From contig JASHNX010000161.1 of assembly GCA_030041415.1 (NCBI GenBank), forward strand, positions 1-34,631: a stretch of 34,631 nt of DNA, written 5' to 3'. Within the stretch, counting starts at the first letter, position 1, and every line of letters starts with the position of its first letter. The DNA comes from Candidatus Sulfotelmatobacter sp. (lineage in GTDB: Bacteria > Acidobacteriota > Terriglobia > Terriglobales > Acidobacteriaceae). The position numbers were made by a program, and so were the translations under genes. Below are positions 1 to 7,131 of this stretch, piece after piece. The notes under the pieces are model-generated. The model saw only the letters and a program-made list of their open reading frames with translations. It did no database searches and was not told the DNA's origin.

Positions 1-430
1 TCGCGCCCACGCTGCCCTGCGAGGGAACGAAAGGAGTGACGCCCCGATTCAACATCTCGCATAACATGTCGATGACCGCGGCGCGCACGCCGGAATAGCC
101 TTTAGCGAGGGAGTTGGCGCGCAGCAACATCATGGCGCGGACTTCCGGCGCGGCAAGCGGTTCGCCGATTCCGACAGAGTGAGAACGCACCAGATTGATT
201 TGTAACTCGCGAATCTGATCGCCGGCGATGCGAACATCGCTTAGCTTGCCGACGCCGGTGGTGATCGCATAGGCCAGTTTGTTCCCCGTAACGATTTCTT
301 CAACCACGGCGCGAGCGCCATCGACCAGTTCGCGCGCGTCTGCGGCGAGCAGTACCGGCCGGCGTTCCAGCGCAACCTCGCGCACCGCTTCCAGGGTAAG
401 ATCGTTGCCGTTAATGTGAAGGGCGTTCAA
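1..430 (-). CDS. hutH: Histidine ammonia-lyase, N-terminal part (cut by window edge)
   Basis: Histidine ammonia-lyase removes ammonia from L-histidine to give urocanate, the first step of histidine degradation in the cytoplasm. I translated the minus strand by eye: 143 codons are present. Family hallmarks are YAITTGVGKL near residue 50, then QINLVRSHSVGIGEPL, RANSLAKGYSGVR and, at the edge, VPSQGSVGA. The final Ala is the first residue of the Ala-Ser-Gly triad that forms the MIO cofactor, so the catalytic centre lies just outside the window. The only suitable start is a TTG at 428-430, 16 bases after the thioesterase stop; no strong ribosome site is visible. A phenylalanine or tyrosine ammonia-lyase is possible because the deciding residues are missing, but the motifs read as HutH. 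Confidence 0.88.
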   Translation of the reverse strand, partial: MNALHINGNDLTLEAVREVALERRPVLLAADARELVDGARAVVEEIVTGNKLAYAITTGVGKLSDVRIAGDQIRELQINLVRSHSVGIGEPLAAPEVRAMMLLRANSLAKGYSGVRAAVIDMLCEMLNRGVTPFVPSQGSVGA

Positions 431-446
431 GATTTGCTTCCTGTCT

Positions 447-902
447 CTAGTTTCCAGTTCGGACGGCCGAAGAATCTTTTCCTGCCGCCGCGCGGAATCT
501 TTCCAGGTACCTCTCCGGCAGCACGGCAACTTTCATGTTGAGATCGGTGACTATGTGCGTGGTTTCGCCTTCGGCAATCAAAGTTCCTTCCTGCGCGCGC
601 AGCAATTCGTATCCGAAATGGATCACCGACTCCTTTACATTCAGCAGCCACGTGCGCACCAGAATCTCTTCGTCGTACCGTGCAGGGGCGCGATAACGAC
701 ATTTGGCTTCGACCACGGCGACGCAGCGTTCATCTTCCTTCTCCATCTCGCGATAGGAGAATCCGAGTTGCCGCATGAGTTCGACGCGGCCGATTTCGAA
801 CCAGATGAAATGGTTTGAGTGATACACAATTCCCATTTGATCGGTCTCCGCATAGCGAACGCGCAACCGGGTTTCGTTCACTTCCCGACGGGGCGAATTC
901 AT
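447..902 (-). CDS. Hotdog-fold acyl-CoA thioesterase (YbgC/FadM-like)
   Basis: Probable cytoplasmic acyl-CoA thioesterase of the 4-hydroxybenzoyl-CoA thioesterase/YbgC family, about 151 aa, a usual length. The signature YAETDQMGIVYHSNHFIWFE (residues 17-36) contains the expected catalytic Asp21 in the DxMGxVYH context, followed by the long hotdog helix. An in-frame GTG lies at 914, but the ATG at 902 forms a 4-base ATGA overlap with the stop of the upstream enoyl-CoA hydratase gene (899-901), so I chose the ATG as translationally coupled. Its place at the end of an acyl-CoA catabolic operon suggests it releases CoA from short or branched acyl-CoA intermediates. The exact substrate cannot be told from sequence. 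Confidence 0.85.
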   Translation of the reverse strand: MNSPRREVNETRLRVRYAETDQMGIVYHSNHFIWFEIGRVELMRQLGFSYREMEKEDERCVAVVEAKCRYRAPARYDEEILVRTWLLNVKESVIHFGYELLRAQEGTLIAEGETTHIVTDLNMKVAVLPERYLERFRAAAGKDSSAVRTGN

Positions 903-1681
903 TTTCCGCTCCACGCAGGCTTTCGTTTCTCGAGGAACGAGTTAATGCCTTCGCGAAAATCGGCGGTGGTTCTTACGGCCGCGTTTTCGCGGATCGCTGA
1001 TGAAATCTGCGCATCGAGTTCGGCACGCGAGTGTTCATTCAACAGCTTCTTGGTCGCGCGGAGCGAGGAGGGGCTGTTCTCCATTAATTGCGATGCCAGT
1101 TCGCGGGCACGCGGCATCAGATTTTCTACGGGCACGATTTCGTTGATCAATCCCAGACGCGCTCCTTCGTGCGCGTCAAAGATTCTGCCTGTCAGCAAAA
1201 GATCGCGCGCGTATTTTTCGCCGGTCTGGCGCAGCAAGAAGGTTGAGACGATTGCGGGCACAAACCCGATGCGAACCTCCGTGTAGCCGAATTTGGCCTC
1301 GGGTGCGGCGAGCGTGAAATCGCACAGCAGAGCCAGACCAGTCCCGCCTGCAATCGCGGGACCATTAACCGCGGCAATCGTGACCTTGGGAAATTCATAG
1401 AGCGAACGGAAGAGTCGGACCATGGTTTCAGAATCTTTAAGATTTTGCTCCGGAGTGCGGCCGAGCAGCGCTTTAAGATTTTCGAGATCCATCCCGGAGC
1501 AAAAAGCCTTGCCCGCGCCCGTCAAAATGACGACAATCGCATCCGATTTTTCGACTTCGTTCAATGCGCGCAGCAGATCGTCGATCAATTCGAAGCTGAT
1601 GGCGTTTCGCTTCTCGGGACGATTCAGCTTGATGGTTGCGATGCGGGAATCGTAGGCGAGGTCAACCGTCTGGTAGTTCAT
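899..1681 (-). CDS. Enoyl-CoA hydratase/isomerase, methylglutaconyl-CoA hydratase-like
   Basis: Crotonase-fold enzyme, 260 aa from the ATG at 1681, which lies 7 bases after the HMG-CoA lyase stop. The longer reading to 1756 would run inside the lyase gene. Substrate-binding segments are visible: RPEKRNAIS (21-29), the oxyanion-hole strand FCSGMDL (60-66) and NGPAIAGGTGLALLCD (106-121). The stretch FGYTEVRIGFVPAIVS (131-146) carries one catalytic acid (Glu135). The second acid position, Glu164 in rat crotonase, aligns with Asp160. The TEVRIGFVPA pattern resembles LiuC-type 3-methylglutaconyl-CoA hydratases. Next to an HMG-CoA lyase and a methylcrotonyl-type carboxylase, hydration of methylglutaconyl-CoA in leucine breakdown is the best guess. 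A general enoyl-CoA hydratase remains possible. Confidence 0.82.
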   Translation of the reverse strand: MNYQTVDLAYDSRIATIKLNRPEKRNAISFELIDDLLRALNEVEKSDAIVVILTGAGKAFCSGMDLENLKALLGRTPEQNLKDSETMVRLFRSLYEFPKVTIAAVNGPAIAGGTGLALLCDFTLAAPEAKFGYTEVRIGFVPAIVSTFLLRQTGEKYARDLLLTGRIFDAHEGARLGLINEIVPVENLMPRARELASQLMENSPSSLRATKKLLNEHSRAELDAQISSAIRENAAVRTTADFREGINSFLEKRKPAWSGK

Positions 1682-1688
1682 AAAAGAA

Positions 1689-2567
1689 TTAGCTTGCTGC
1701 AACCGCCCGGGTAAACCGAGCTTCCAGTTCGCTGGTGGCTCGCAGTAAAGCGTCAAGAGATTTCAGCGGCGGCAATTCGGCACCATGCCCCTTCAATTCC
1801 GCAATCACTTTTTCCGTCGCAATATTCCCAACCAGTGCATCCTGCGCAAACGGACATCCACCCAATCCGCCAAGCGCAGAATCAAAGCGGCGGCAACCCG
1901 AATCGTAGGCTGCAAGAATCTTGTCGCCAGCTTGATCGGGGCGGCTATGCAGGTGGACGCCAATCTCAAGGTAATCGTAACGCGCCATCACCGCACCAAT
2001 CAGACCACCGATTTGCGGCGCTGTCGCCACGCCGACTGTATCGGCGAGCGAAATCATGCGAACATCTTCCGACTCGAGCAATCCGATTGCTTCAAGCACT
2101 TCATCTGCGCTCCACGGGTCACCATATGGATTGCCAAACGCCATCGAAATATAGACCACTAAATCAAGCCCGGCATCGTCAGCTTTCTTCTGAATCTTTT
2201 CCAGTTCCTCCAGCGCGCCGTCCGGAGATTGATTTTGATTCTTGCGCAGAAAAGTTTCGGAAATCGAATAGGGAAAGCCGAGCGTGCGCACCGCCTGTGT
2301 CTCGATCGCGCGCTGCACGCCTTTTTCATTCACCACGATCCCAATGATCTCAACATCATCAGGCGGATCCAGTTCTTTCAATACCTCCTCCGAATCCGCC
2401 ATCTGGGGTACGACTTGCGGGGACACGAAAGAAACGGCGTCGATATGCTTGAATCCTGCGCTGATCAAAGCTTGCAGATATGCTCGCTTGATGTCAGGCG
2501 GAATTAGTCCCTTCAACCCTTGCCAGGCATCTCGCGGACATTCGATCAGTTTGACTGGGTCAGCCAT
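1689..2567 (-). CDS. Hydroxymethylglutaryl-CoA lyase family protein
   Basis: Predicted to cleave 3-hydroxy-3-methylglutaryl-CoA to acetyl-CoA and acetoacetate, the last step of leucine degradation. It is a DRE-TIM metallolyase of 292 aa, full length for the family. The N-terminal motif ECPRDAWQG (9-17) supplies Arg12 and Asp13, variant to the usual PRDGLQ. VHLHSRPDQAGD (204-215) supplies the metal-binding His205 and His207. GGLGGCPFAQDALVGN (230-245) supplies the catalytic loop Cys238. The departures from the classic sequence (DAWQ for DGLQ; HLHSRP for HCHDTY) mark a divergent subgroup, so the exact acyl-CoA is inferred from context. The ATG at 2567 is the only sensible start. The 77-base gap to the upstream carboxylase shows no clear promoter. 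Confidence 0.83.
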   Translation of the reverse strand: MADPVKLIECPRDAWQGLKGLIPPDIKRAYLQALISAGFKHIDAVSFVSPQVVPQMADSEEVLKELDPPDDVEIIGIVVNEKGVQRAIETQAVRTLGFPYSISETFLRKNQNQSPDGALEELEKIQKKADDAGLDLVVYISMAFGNPYGDPWSADEVLEAIGLLESEDVRMISLADTVGVATAPQIGGLIGAVMARYDYLEIGVHLHSRPDQAGDKILAAYDSGCRRFDSALGGLGGCPFAQDALVGNIATEKVIAELKGHGAELPPLKSLDALLRATSELEARFTRAVAAS

Positions 2568-2644
2568 ATTGAGTCATTGAGCTATTGAATGATCCATTTG
2601 GGTGAACTAGATCGCAAATGGCTCGATCACCAATTATTCAGTCC

Positions 2645-4420
2645 CTATGTTTGCAGCACTCCCACTTTAAACTCGGGCACATCCGGATTCAGCGCGGCGG
2701 CTTCGAGAGCCTGAATAATCGCATCGCGCGTTTCCATCGGATCGATGATCCTATCGATCCACAGCCGCGCCGCCCCGTAGCGTGGATCGGTTTGCTCGTC
2801 GTAAGTGCGCTTCACCGATTCGTGCAGTTCTCTTTTTTCCTCGTCGCTCAGTTTCTTGCCGCCACGCTCGAGTTGCTTCACTTTGATCTCCACCAGGGTT
2901 CCTGCCGCGGAATCGCCGCTCATCACGGCGTATCTCGCAGTTGGCCAGGCGAACATGAAGCGCGGATCGTATGCTTTGCCGCACATGGCGTAGTGGCCGG
3001 CTCCGAACGATCCCCCCACAATGACGGCAATTTTTGGAACCACCGAATTCGAAACTGCATTGACCATCTTCGCGCCGGCCTTGATAATTCCGCTCCACTC
3101 CGCGTCGCGGCCGACCATGAAACCATTGACGTCGTGGAAGAAAATCAGCGGAATCAGATTCTGATTGCAGTCCATGATGAAGCGCGAGGCTTTCTCCGCG
3201 GATTCGGTGTAGATCACGCCCCCGAATTCGACGCGCTTATGGCCCTCATGATCGGTCTGTTGAGCGTGCAGTTTCTGATTAGCCACAATCCCGACGGCGA
3301 AGCCGCCGATGCGCCCATAGCCGCAGATCAGGGTTTTGCCGTATTCGGGTTTATATTCGTCGAAGCGGCTGCCATCTAGCACGCGGGCCAGGATTTCCTT
3401 CATGTCATAAGGACGGGCAGGCGAGGAATCGTAAACGCCATAGATTTCTTCCGCGGCCAACGCCGGTTCGACTGGCTTTTTTCGGTCCCAAGGCGAGAGC
3501 CGCCGGTATCCCCATTTTTCGACGATCGAACGAATGCGGCGGATGCAAGCTTTGTCATCGGGCTCATGAAAATCGACGGTGCCGCTAATGGCAGAATGCA
3601 TCGCAGCTCCCCCGAGATCTTCCGCAGAAACCTTCTGGCCGATCGCGGCCTGCACGAGTGCCGGTCCGGCAAGAAATAATCCGCTGCCGTCGGTCATCAG
3701 AACGTGATCGCACATCACCGGCAGATACCCGCCGCCGGCGACGCACATCCCCATGATGGCTGCAATCTGGGGAATGCCCATCGCCGACATGACTGCGTTG
3801 TTGCGAAAGACGCGGCCGAAATCGTCCGTGTCAGGAAAAACATCTTCCTGTAGCGGCAAAAAAACACCGGCAGAGTCGACGAGATAGATCGTCGGGATGC
3901 GGTTTTCGATGGCGATATTCTGGGCGCGAATCACCTTCTTCGAGGTCATCGGGAAAAATGCGCCGGCTTTCACGGTGGCGTCATTGGCGATGATCATCAC
4001 CATGCGGGTCTCGATGCGCGCCAGCCCAGTGATCACTCCGGCAGCCGGAGCGCCACCCCATTCTTCGTACATGCGGTGCGCGGCGTAAATTCCCAGCTCA
4101 AAGAACGTTTCCGGATCTGCCAGCAACTCGATGCGCTCCCGCGCTGTTAGACGCCCTTTGGCGTGCTGATTTTCAATTGCTTTGGCGCCTCCACCTTGGC
4201 AGATCGCTTCGCCTTCATTGCGGACCTGGGACATGAGATCGGCGAGAAACCGCATGTTGGCTTCGAATCGCGCGGAAGTGGGGTCAATCTTCGTCGTCAG
4301 AATGTTTGACGGCGTTGAGGTCTGATCGGAAACCGCTTCGCTGCGCTCGGCCATGGCGGAAGAGTTCGGACTGTTTACGGTATACCAGCCGGCGAGCGGC
4401 GCGCAACGGAGAGGAGACAC
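2645..4420 (-). CDS. Acyl-CoA carboxylase beta subunit (carboxyltransferase; methylcrotonyl/propionyl-CoA type)
   Basis: Carboxyltransferase that moves CO2 from carboxybiotin to an acyl-CoA. The sequence has the full crotonase-like N and C halves: GRLTARERIELLADPETFFEL, MYEEWGGAPAAGVITGLARI, then AGGGYLPVMCDHVLMTDGSG and GAGHYAMCGKAYDPRFMFAWP. Its pattern is closest to methylcrotonoyl-CoA carboxylase beta (LiuB/MccB), agreeing with the lyase and hydratase downstream. The GTG at 4420 begins 14 bases after the stop of the preceding crotonase gene and gives 591 aa. Family similarity begins only near KIDPTSARFEANM, so the in-frame ATG at 4354 is an equally good start. No biotin-carboxylase/biotin-carrier alpha subunit lies in this window, so the partner must be encoded elsewhere. 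Confidence 0.88.
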   Translation of the reverse strand: MSPLRCAPLAGWYTVNSPNSSAMAERSEAVSDQTSTPSNILTTKIDPTSARFEANMRFLADLMSQVRNEGEAICQGGGAKAIENQHAKGRLTARERIELLADPETFFELGIYAAHRMYEEWGGAPAAGVITGLARIETRMVMIIANDATVKAGAFFPMTSKKVIRAQNIAIENRIPTIYLVDSAGVFLPLQEDVFPDTDDFGRVFRNNAVMSAMGIPQIAAIMGMCVAGGGYLPVMCDHVLMTDGSGLFLAGPALVQAAIGQKVSAEDLGGAAMHSAISGTVDFHEPDDKACIRRIRSIVEKWGYRRLSPWDRKKPVEPALAAEEIYGVYDSSPARPYDMKEILARVLDGSRFDEYKPEYGKTLICGYGRIGGFAVGIVANQKLHAQQTDHEGHKRVEFGGVIYTESAEKASRFIMDCNQNLIPLIFFHDVNGFMVGRDAEWSGIIKAGAKMVNAVSNSVVPKIAVIVGGSFGAGHYAMCGKAYDPRFMFAWPTARYAVMSGDSAAGTLVEIKVKQLERGGKKLSDEEKRELHESVKRTYDEQTDPRYGAARLWIDRIIDPMETRDAIIQALEAAALNPDVPEFKVGVLQT

Positions 4421-4434
4421 TTGATCCGGTATGT

Positions 4435-5040
4435 TCAGAACCGCGTCGGTGTGCCAACTTTGGCAAGCATGCCAGTCGCCTCTGCAACCGGATTGTCCGC
4501 AATTGCATCGATCAATCCGATTTCGAGAGCCCGTTGCGCGTTGATCTTCTCAGCCGTAACAAATATCTCCAAAGCGCGTCCCTTGCTGATAAGCCTCGGC
4601 AAGCGCTGGGTTCCGCCCCATCCGGTAATCAATCCCAAGGCTGCCCCGCGATGGCCAAAAATCGCGTTAGGCGTGGCAATCCGGCAATGGCAGGCAAGCG
4701 CCAGGTCCAGACCTCCTCCCATACAGTATCCCGAAACTGCCGCATAGACAGGAGCAGGGAAGTGTTCGATCGCGGCCATTAGGTTCTGTCCGGTCTTAGA
4801 AAATTCGTAAGCTGATGTTGTATCAAGCGCCCTAATTTCAGCCAGGTCTGCTCCCACCGAGAAGAAGCGGACATTTCCTGTGATGACAACTGGCGTGGAA
4901 TCGTTTGCAAGTTGGTTCAATGCGTTGCTCAGGGCAATCACGCAATGGCGGGTCAGGCGATTGGTGCCGTCGGGGGATTGGAGGTGCAGAACGCAGACGT
5001 GGTCAGCACATTGCAAAGAAAAGAATGGGGATGCGATCAA
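4435..5040 (-). CDS. Short enoyl-CoA hydratase-like (crotonase-fold) protein
   Basis: Crotonase-fold protein of only 201 aa, roughly 55-60 residues shorter at the C-terminus than typical enoyl-CoA hydratases; the usual C-terminal helical segment is missing. Oxyanion-hole segments FFSVGADLAEIR (59-70) and VSGYCMGGGLDLALACHCR (102-120) are intact. GLITGWGGTQRLPRL (136-150) is strongly conserved. Against rat crotonase, the position of catalytic Glu144 is Gly132, while the Glu164 position is kept (Glu158). It may therefore be an isomerase, a hydrolase, or a hydratase with altered chemistry. The start is a TTG at 5040, 13 bases after the mutase small-subunit stop, implying one transcript. I see no frameshifted continuation; the next gene begins 14 bases downstream. 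Confidence 0.8.
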   Translation of the reverse strand: MIASPFFSLQCADHVCVLHLQSPDGTNRLTRHCVIALSNALNQLANDSTPVVITGNVRFFSVGADLAEIRALDTTSAYEFSKTGQNLMAAIEHFPAPVYAAVSGYCMGGGLDLALACHCRIATPNAIFGHRGAALGLITGWGGTQRLPRLISKGRALEIFVTAEKINAQRALEIGLIDAIADNPVAEATGMLAKVGTPTRF

Positions 5041-5053
5041 GGTAAATCCCCAA

Positions 5054-5473
5054 TCATCCTGCGAAAGTTACGCCCGCGCCCCTTACCTTCGATCGAATGA
5101 ACTGTACGATGTCGTCCATAGCCGTTCCTGGCTGGAAAATCGCGGCGACACCCTGCTTCTTGAGGTTGTCGATATCCTGATCGGGAATAATGCCGCCGAC
5201 GAGCACGAGCACATCATCCATTTGATTTTGCCGGAGCAGATCCATTACCCGTGGCACGATCGCATTGTGCGCGCCGGAGAGAATCGACAGGCCGATGACT
5301 TGTACATCTTCCTGCAAGGCCGCGCTGACGATCATTTCCGGGGTCTGCCGCAGGCCGGTATAGATCACTTCCATGCCCGCGTCTCGTAAGGCGCGCGCGA
5401 TCACCTTGGCGCCGCGGTCGTGGCCGTCAAGACCGGGCTTTGCCACAAGTACGCGAATCTTGGCATCAGCCAT
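5054..5473 (-). CDS. Adenosylcobalamin-dependent acyl-CoA mutase, B12-binding small subunit
   Basis: Stand-alone cobalamin-binding subunit of a methylmalonyl-CoA/isobutyryl-CoA mutase, 139 aa. The base-off/His-on motif DxHxxG is present as Asp16-Gly-His18-Asp-Arg-Gly21; His18 is the lower axial ligand to cobalt. The second signature, [10 protein letters not shown], and the GG of [11 protein letters not shown] complete the Rossmann-like B12 site. This subunit must pair with the separately encoded large subunit at 7132-8931, since that protein lacks a B12 domain. In this genome the two are separated by a DNA glycosylase gene and an ORF6N gene, which is unusual because the subunits are commonly adjacent or fused. 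The ATG at 5473 is the start; a GTAAGGG stretch is directly upstream but too close for an ideal ribosome site. Confidence 0.93.
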   Translation of the reverse strand: MADAKIRVLVAKPGLDGHDRGAKVIARALRDAGMEVIYTGLRQTPEMIVSAALQEDVQVIGLSILSGAHNAIVPRVMDLLRQNQMDDVLVLVGGIIPDQDIDNLKKQGVAAIFQPGTAMDDIVQFIRSKVRGAGVTFAG

Positions 5474-5545
5474 CCCTTACATTTAACCACAGGAAACGCG
5501 GCGAAGCACAGAGTAGCCTGCTGAAGAGAGTCGACTTTCTCTTGC

Positions 5546-6211
5546 TCAGTCGCCAACCGTCTTGATATCCAAGCTCCTCCAGAGATACCAGCAGGCCACG
5601 CTTCGGTAGGGCTTCCAGCATTCGGCGATCTTTTCCATTTGCGCAGGCGTGGGTAGTTTGATTTTTCTTTTGCGCGGATTGCTGGCGGCAACGCCTTTCT
5701 TCAACTTCTTTACCCTCCGCACATCAAGATAGTGCCTATGCATCGCCATGCGCACGCCGAAGTCGCCCGTTGGTAAAACGTTTGTGCGCCTTAGGGAAAA
5801 CATCAGAAACATCTGCGCGGTCCAAACTCCAATTCCTTTTACCTGCGTCAGGTGCTCGATGACTTCTTCATCATCCAAATCCGACAGGCGCGTGAAATTC
5901 AGCACGCCGGAGGCCGTTTTCGCGGCAAGGTCTTTCAGATAAGACGATTTCTGCTTTGACAGCCCCACGCCGCGCATCTGCTCGTCACTCAGCTTGAGGA
6001 TTCCTTCGGGAGTGAGCGGCTCACCGGCCAGCGCAGCAAAGCGGGCGAATATCGTAGCCGCAGCCTTGCCGTTCAGTTGCTGATAGATGATTGCCTCTCC
6101 CAGGCTGTGAAACTCTGCCGGGCCATACTCAATGCGATAGGGGCCGACGCGGTCGATGATGGCGCGCATCACCGGATCGGATTTCTTGAGGTGAATCAGC
6201 GCTTTCCGCAC
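5546..6211 (-). CDS. DNA-3-methyladenine glycosylase II-like (HhH-GPD)
   Basis: Base-excision repair enzyme that removes alkylated bases, 221 aa, matching short AlkA-type glycosylases without the N-terminal AlkA domain. The order is as expected: FHSLGEAIIYQQLNGKAA (34-51), GVGLSKQKSSYLKDLA (81-96), the helix-hairpin-helix LTQVKGIGVWTAQMFLMF (121-138), and the catalytic aspartate Asp150 in LPTGDFGVRMA. The C-terminal stretch WKPYRSVACWYLWR closes the fold. A Lys/Arg-rich loop (near 168-184) is longer than usual. The start is a GTG at 6211; no ATG lies in frame nearby. It is functionally unrelated to the acyl-CoA genes on both sides and, with the ORF6N gene, interrupts the mutase subunit pair. 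Confidence 0.88.
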   Translation of the reverse strand: MRKALIHLKKSDPVMRAIIDRVGPYRIEYGPAEFHSLGEAIIYQQLNGKAAATIFARFAALAGEPLTPEGILKLSDEQMRGVGLSKQKSSYLKDLAAKTASGVLNFTRLSDLDDEEVIEHLTQVKGIGVWTAQMFLMFSLRRTNVLPTGDFGVRMAMHRHYLDVRRVKKLKKGVAASNPRKRKIKLPTPAQMEKIAECWKPYRSVACWYLWRSLDIKTVGD

Positions 6212-6341
6212 GACTCATGTTTTAACACACTCATGCTGAAAAAGGCGAAGAGAAAACGAAGGAGCGCAGAGCTTTGTGAATTACCGTGTCACACTCCAGA
6301 GGGATCTGCGGCAGCAGAGAGCATCCACCAAGGTCCGCCAT

Positions 6342-6920
6342 TTACCGTTTGTTTTTTGCCGGCGCCGGCAATTGAAATCCGATGCGATCGCGCGGGGGAT
6401 CCTCAGGGGTCATCAACTCTTTAATAGCTTCGATTAATTCGCTGATCGCACCGTCGTGAGTATCCAAGCGCCGTTCCAGTTCGACGACCTTTGCGGCAAG
6501 CCGCTGGTTGGCGGCAAGCATTTCGCGCAGACGCACGAAGGCGCGCACGATAAAGACGCTCATCCGTACAGCACGGTCCGAGTTGAGAACGGTCGCAGCC
6601 ATGATTGCGCCATGCTCAGTGAAGGCGTAGGGTCTATATCGCCGGCCGCCGTGCATACCACTTGAGATCACATCTTGTGATCTCAAGAATTCGTGTTCCG
6701 CCGGATTAAGCCGAAAAACAAAATCGGGAGGGAAACGTTCGCGATTGCGTTTGAGCTGTTGGTTCAAAATGCGGACGGGAACACCGAACAGCTTCGCAAT
6801 GTCCGAGTCGAGCATGACTCTTCTGTGGCGAAGGAATAGGATGCGCGACTCTACCGAGAAGGGCGGACGCACTTGCCGCTTGGGCATTGTCACCAGTTTC
6901 GTGCTTGATCGCGTTTTCAT
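6342..6920 (-). CDS. ORF6N-domain (KilA-N-related) DNA-binding protein
   Basis: Predicted DNA-binding regulator or phage-derived accessory protein, 192 aa from the ATG at 6920. The ORF6N domain covers about residues 22-108, with VMLDSDIAKLFGVPVRILNQ, RFPPDFVFRLN, LRSQDVISS and RRYRPYAFTEHGAIMA. A C-terminal coiled coil follows (about 130-170), probably for oligomerisation. The reading frame stays open upstream to 7220, but that part overlaps the mutase gene. ATGs at 6950, 6920 and 6887 are all possible starts. I chose 6920 because a 25-bp palindrome ends one base before it; the ORF6N domain is complete with any of the three. The same palindrome recurs inside the gene at codons 79-87. The family is known from phages and mobile DNA; its function here is unknown. 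Confidence 0.82.
   Translation of the reverse strand: MKTRSSTKLVTMPKRQVRPPFSVESRILFLRHRRVMLDSDIAKLFGVPVRILNQQLKRNRERFPPDFVFRLNPAEHEFLRSQDVISSGMHGGRRYRPYAFTEHGAIMAATVLNSDRAVRMSVFIVRAFVRLREMLAANQRLAAKVVELERRLDTHDGAISELIEAIKELMTPEDPPRDRIGFQLPAPAKNKR
6662..6686. repeat. Internal palindrome, copy 2 of ORF6N-locus inverted repeat
   Basis: Perfect inverted repeat: 11-base arms TTGAGATCACA and TGTGATCTCAA around a 3-base spacer (TCT). One further flanking base pair extends the match at 6661/6687. It lies inside the ORF6N coding region and on the minus strand reads codons L79-R-S-Q-D-V-I-S-S87, a segment characteristic of the ORF6N family. All 22 arm bases equal those of the copy at 6922-6946, with the two centres 260 bases apart. 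The most likely role is a second operator for an autoregulator. A chance result of coding constraint is the alternative. Confidence 0.7.
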
Positions 6921-6921
6921 T

Positions 6922-6946
6922 TTGAGATCACAAATTGTGATCTCAA
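6922..6946. promoter_or_regulatory. Palindromic operator candidate at the ORF6N start, copy 1
   Basis: Perfect inverted repeat with arms TTGAGATCACA and TGTGATCTCAA and a 3-base spacer (AAT), ending one base before the candidate ATG at 6920. On the minus strand a TATGAT hexamer (plus 6946-6951) touches its upstream edge, so a bound protein would cover the promoter or the ribosome site. If the open frame were translated here it would be read in a different phase from the internal copy, so the DNA identity is not explained by shared protein sequence. It is not a CRP site, because the TGTGA and TCACA half sites are in the opposite order. The binding protein is probably the ORF6N product itself, by inference. 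Confidence 0.65.
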
Positions 6947-7131
6947 TCATAGTCGCGACTCGACGCCAAATTCGCGGCTTAGGTTGAATTTGTTCGAGAA
7001 TTTCCCATTTCCGGCTCTGGTCTATCACCCACAGAAAGTTGAGTCCTTGCCCTTTGAAGAGGCATTGTTCATAGTTGGGGTAGGAGAAAACGCAATGGAA
7101 CATGTAGAGCGAGCAACATTGGACAAATTGT

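Noticed and set aside
5474-5545. Degenerate ACCACAGGAA...CACAGAG stretch resembling dispersed Acidobacteriota intergenic repeats; a vague relative at 6240-6270
   Set aside because: Too short and too diverged to call a repeat family from a single window.
6922-6946. CRP-like binding site
   Set aside because: The half sites are TCACA...TGTGA, the reverse order of a CRP site, with a 3-base spacer; CRP needs TGTGA-N6-TCACA.
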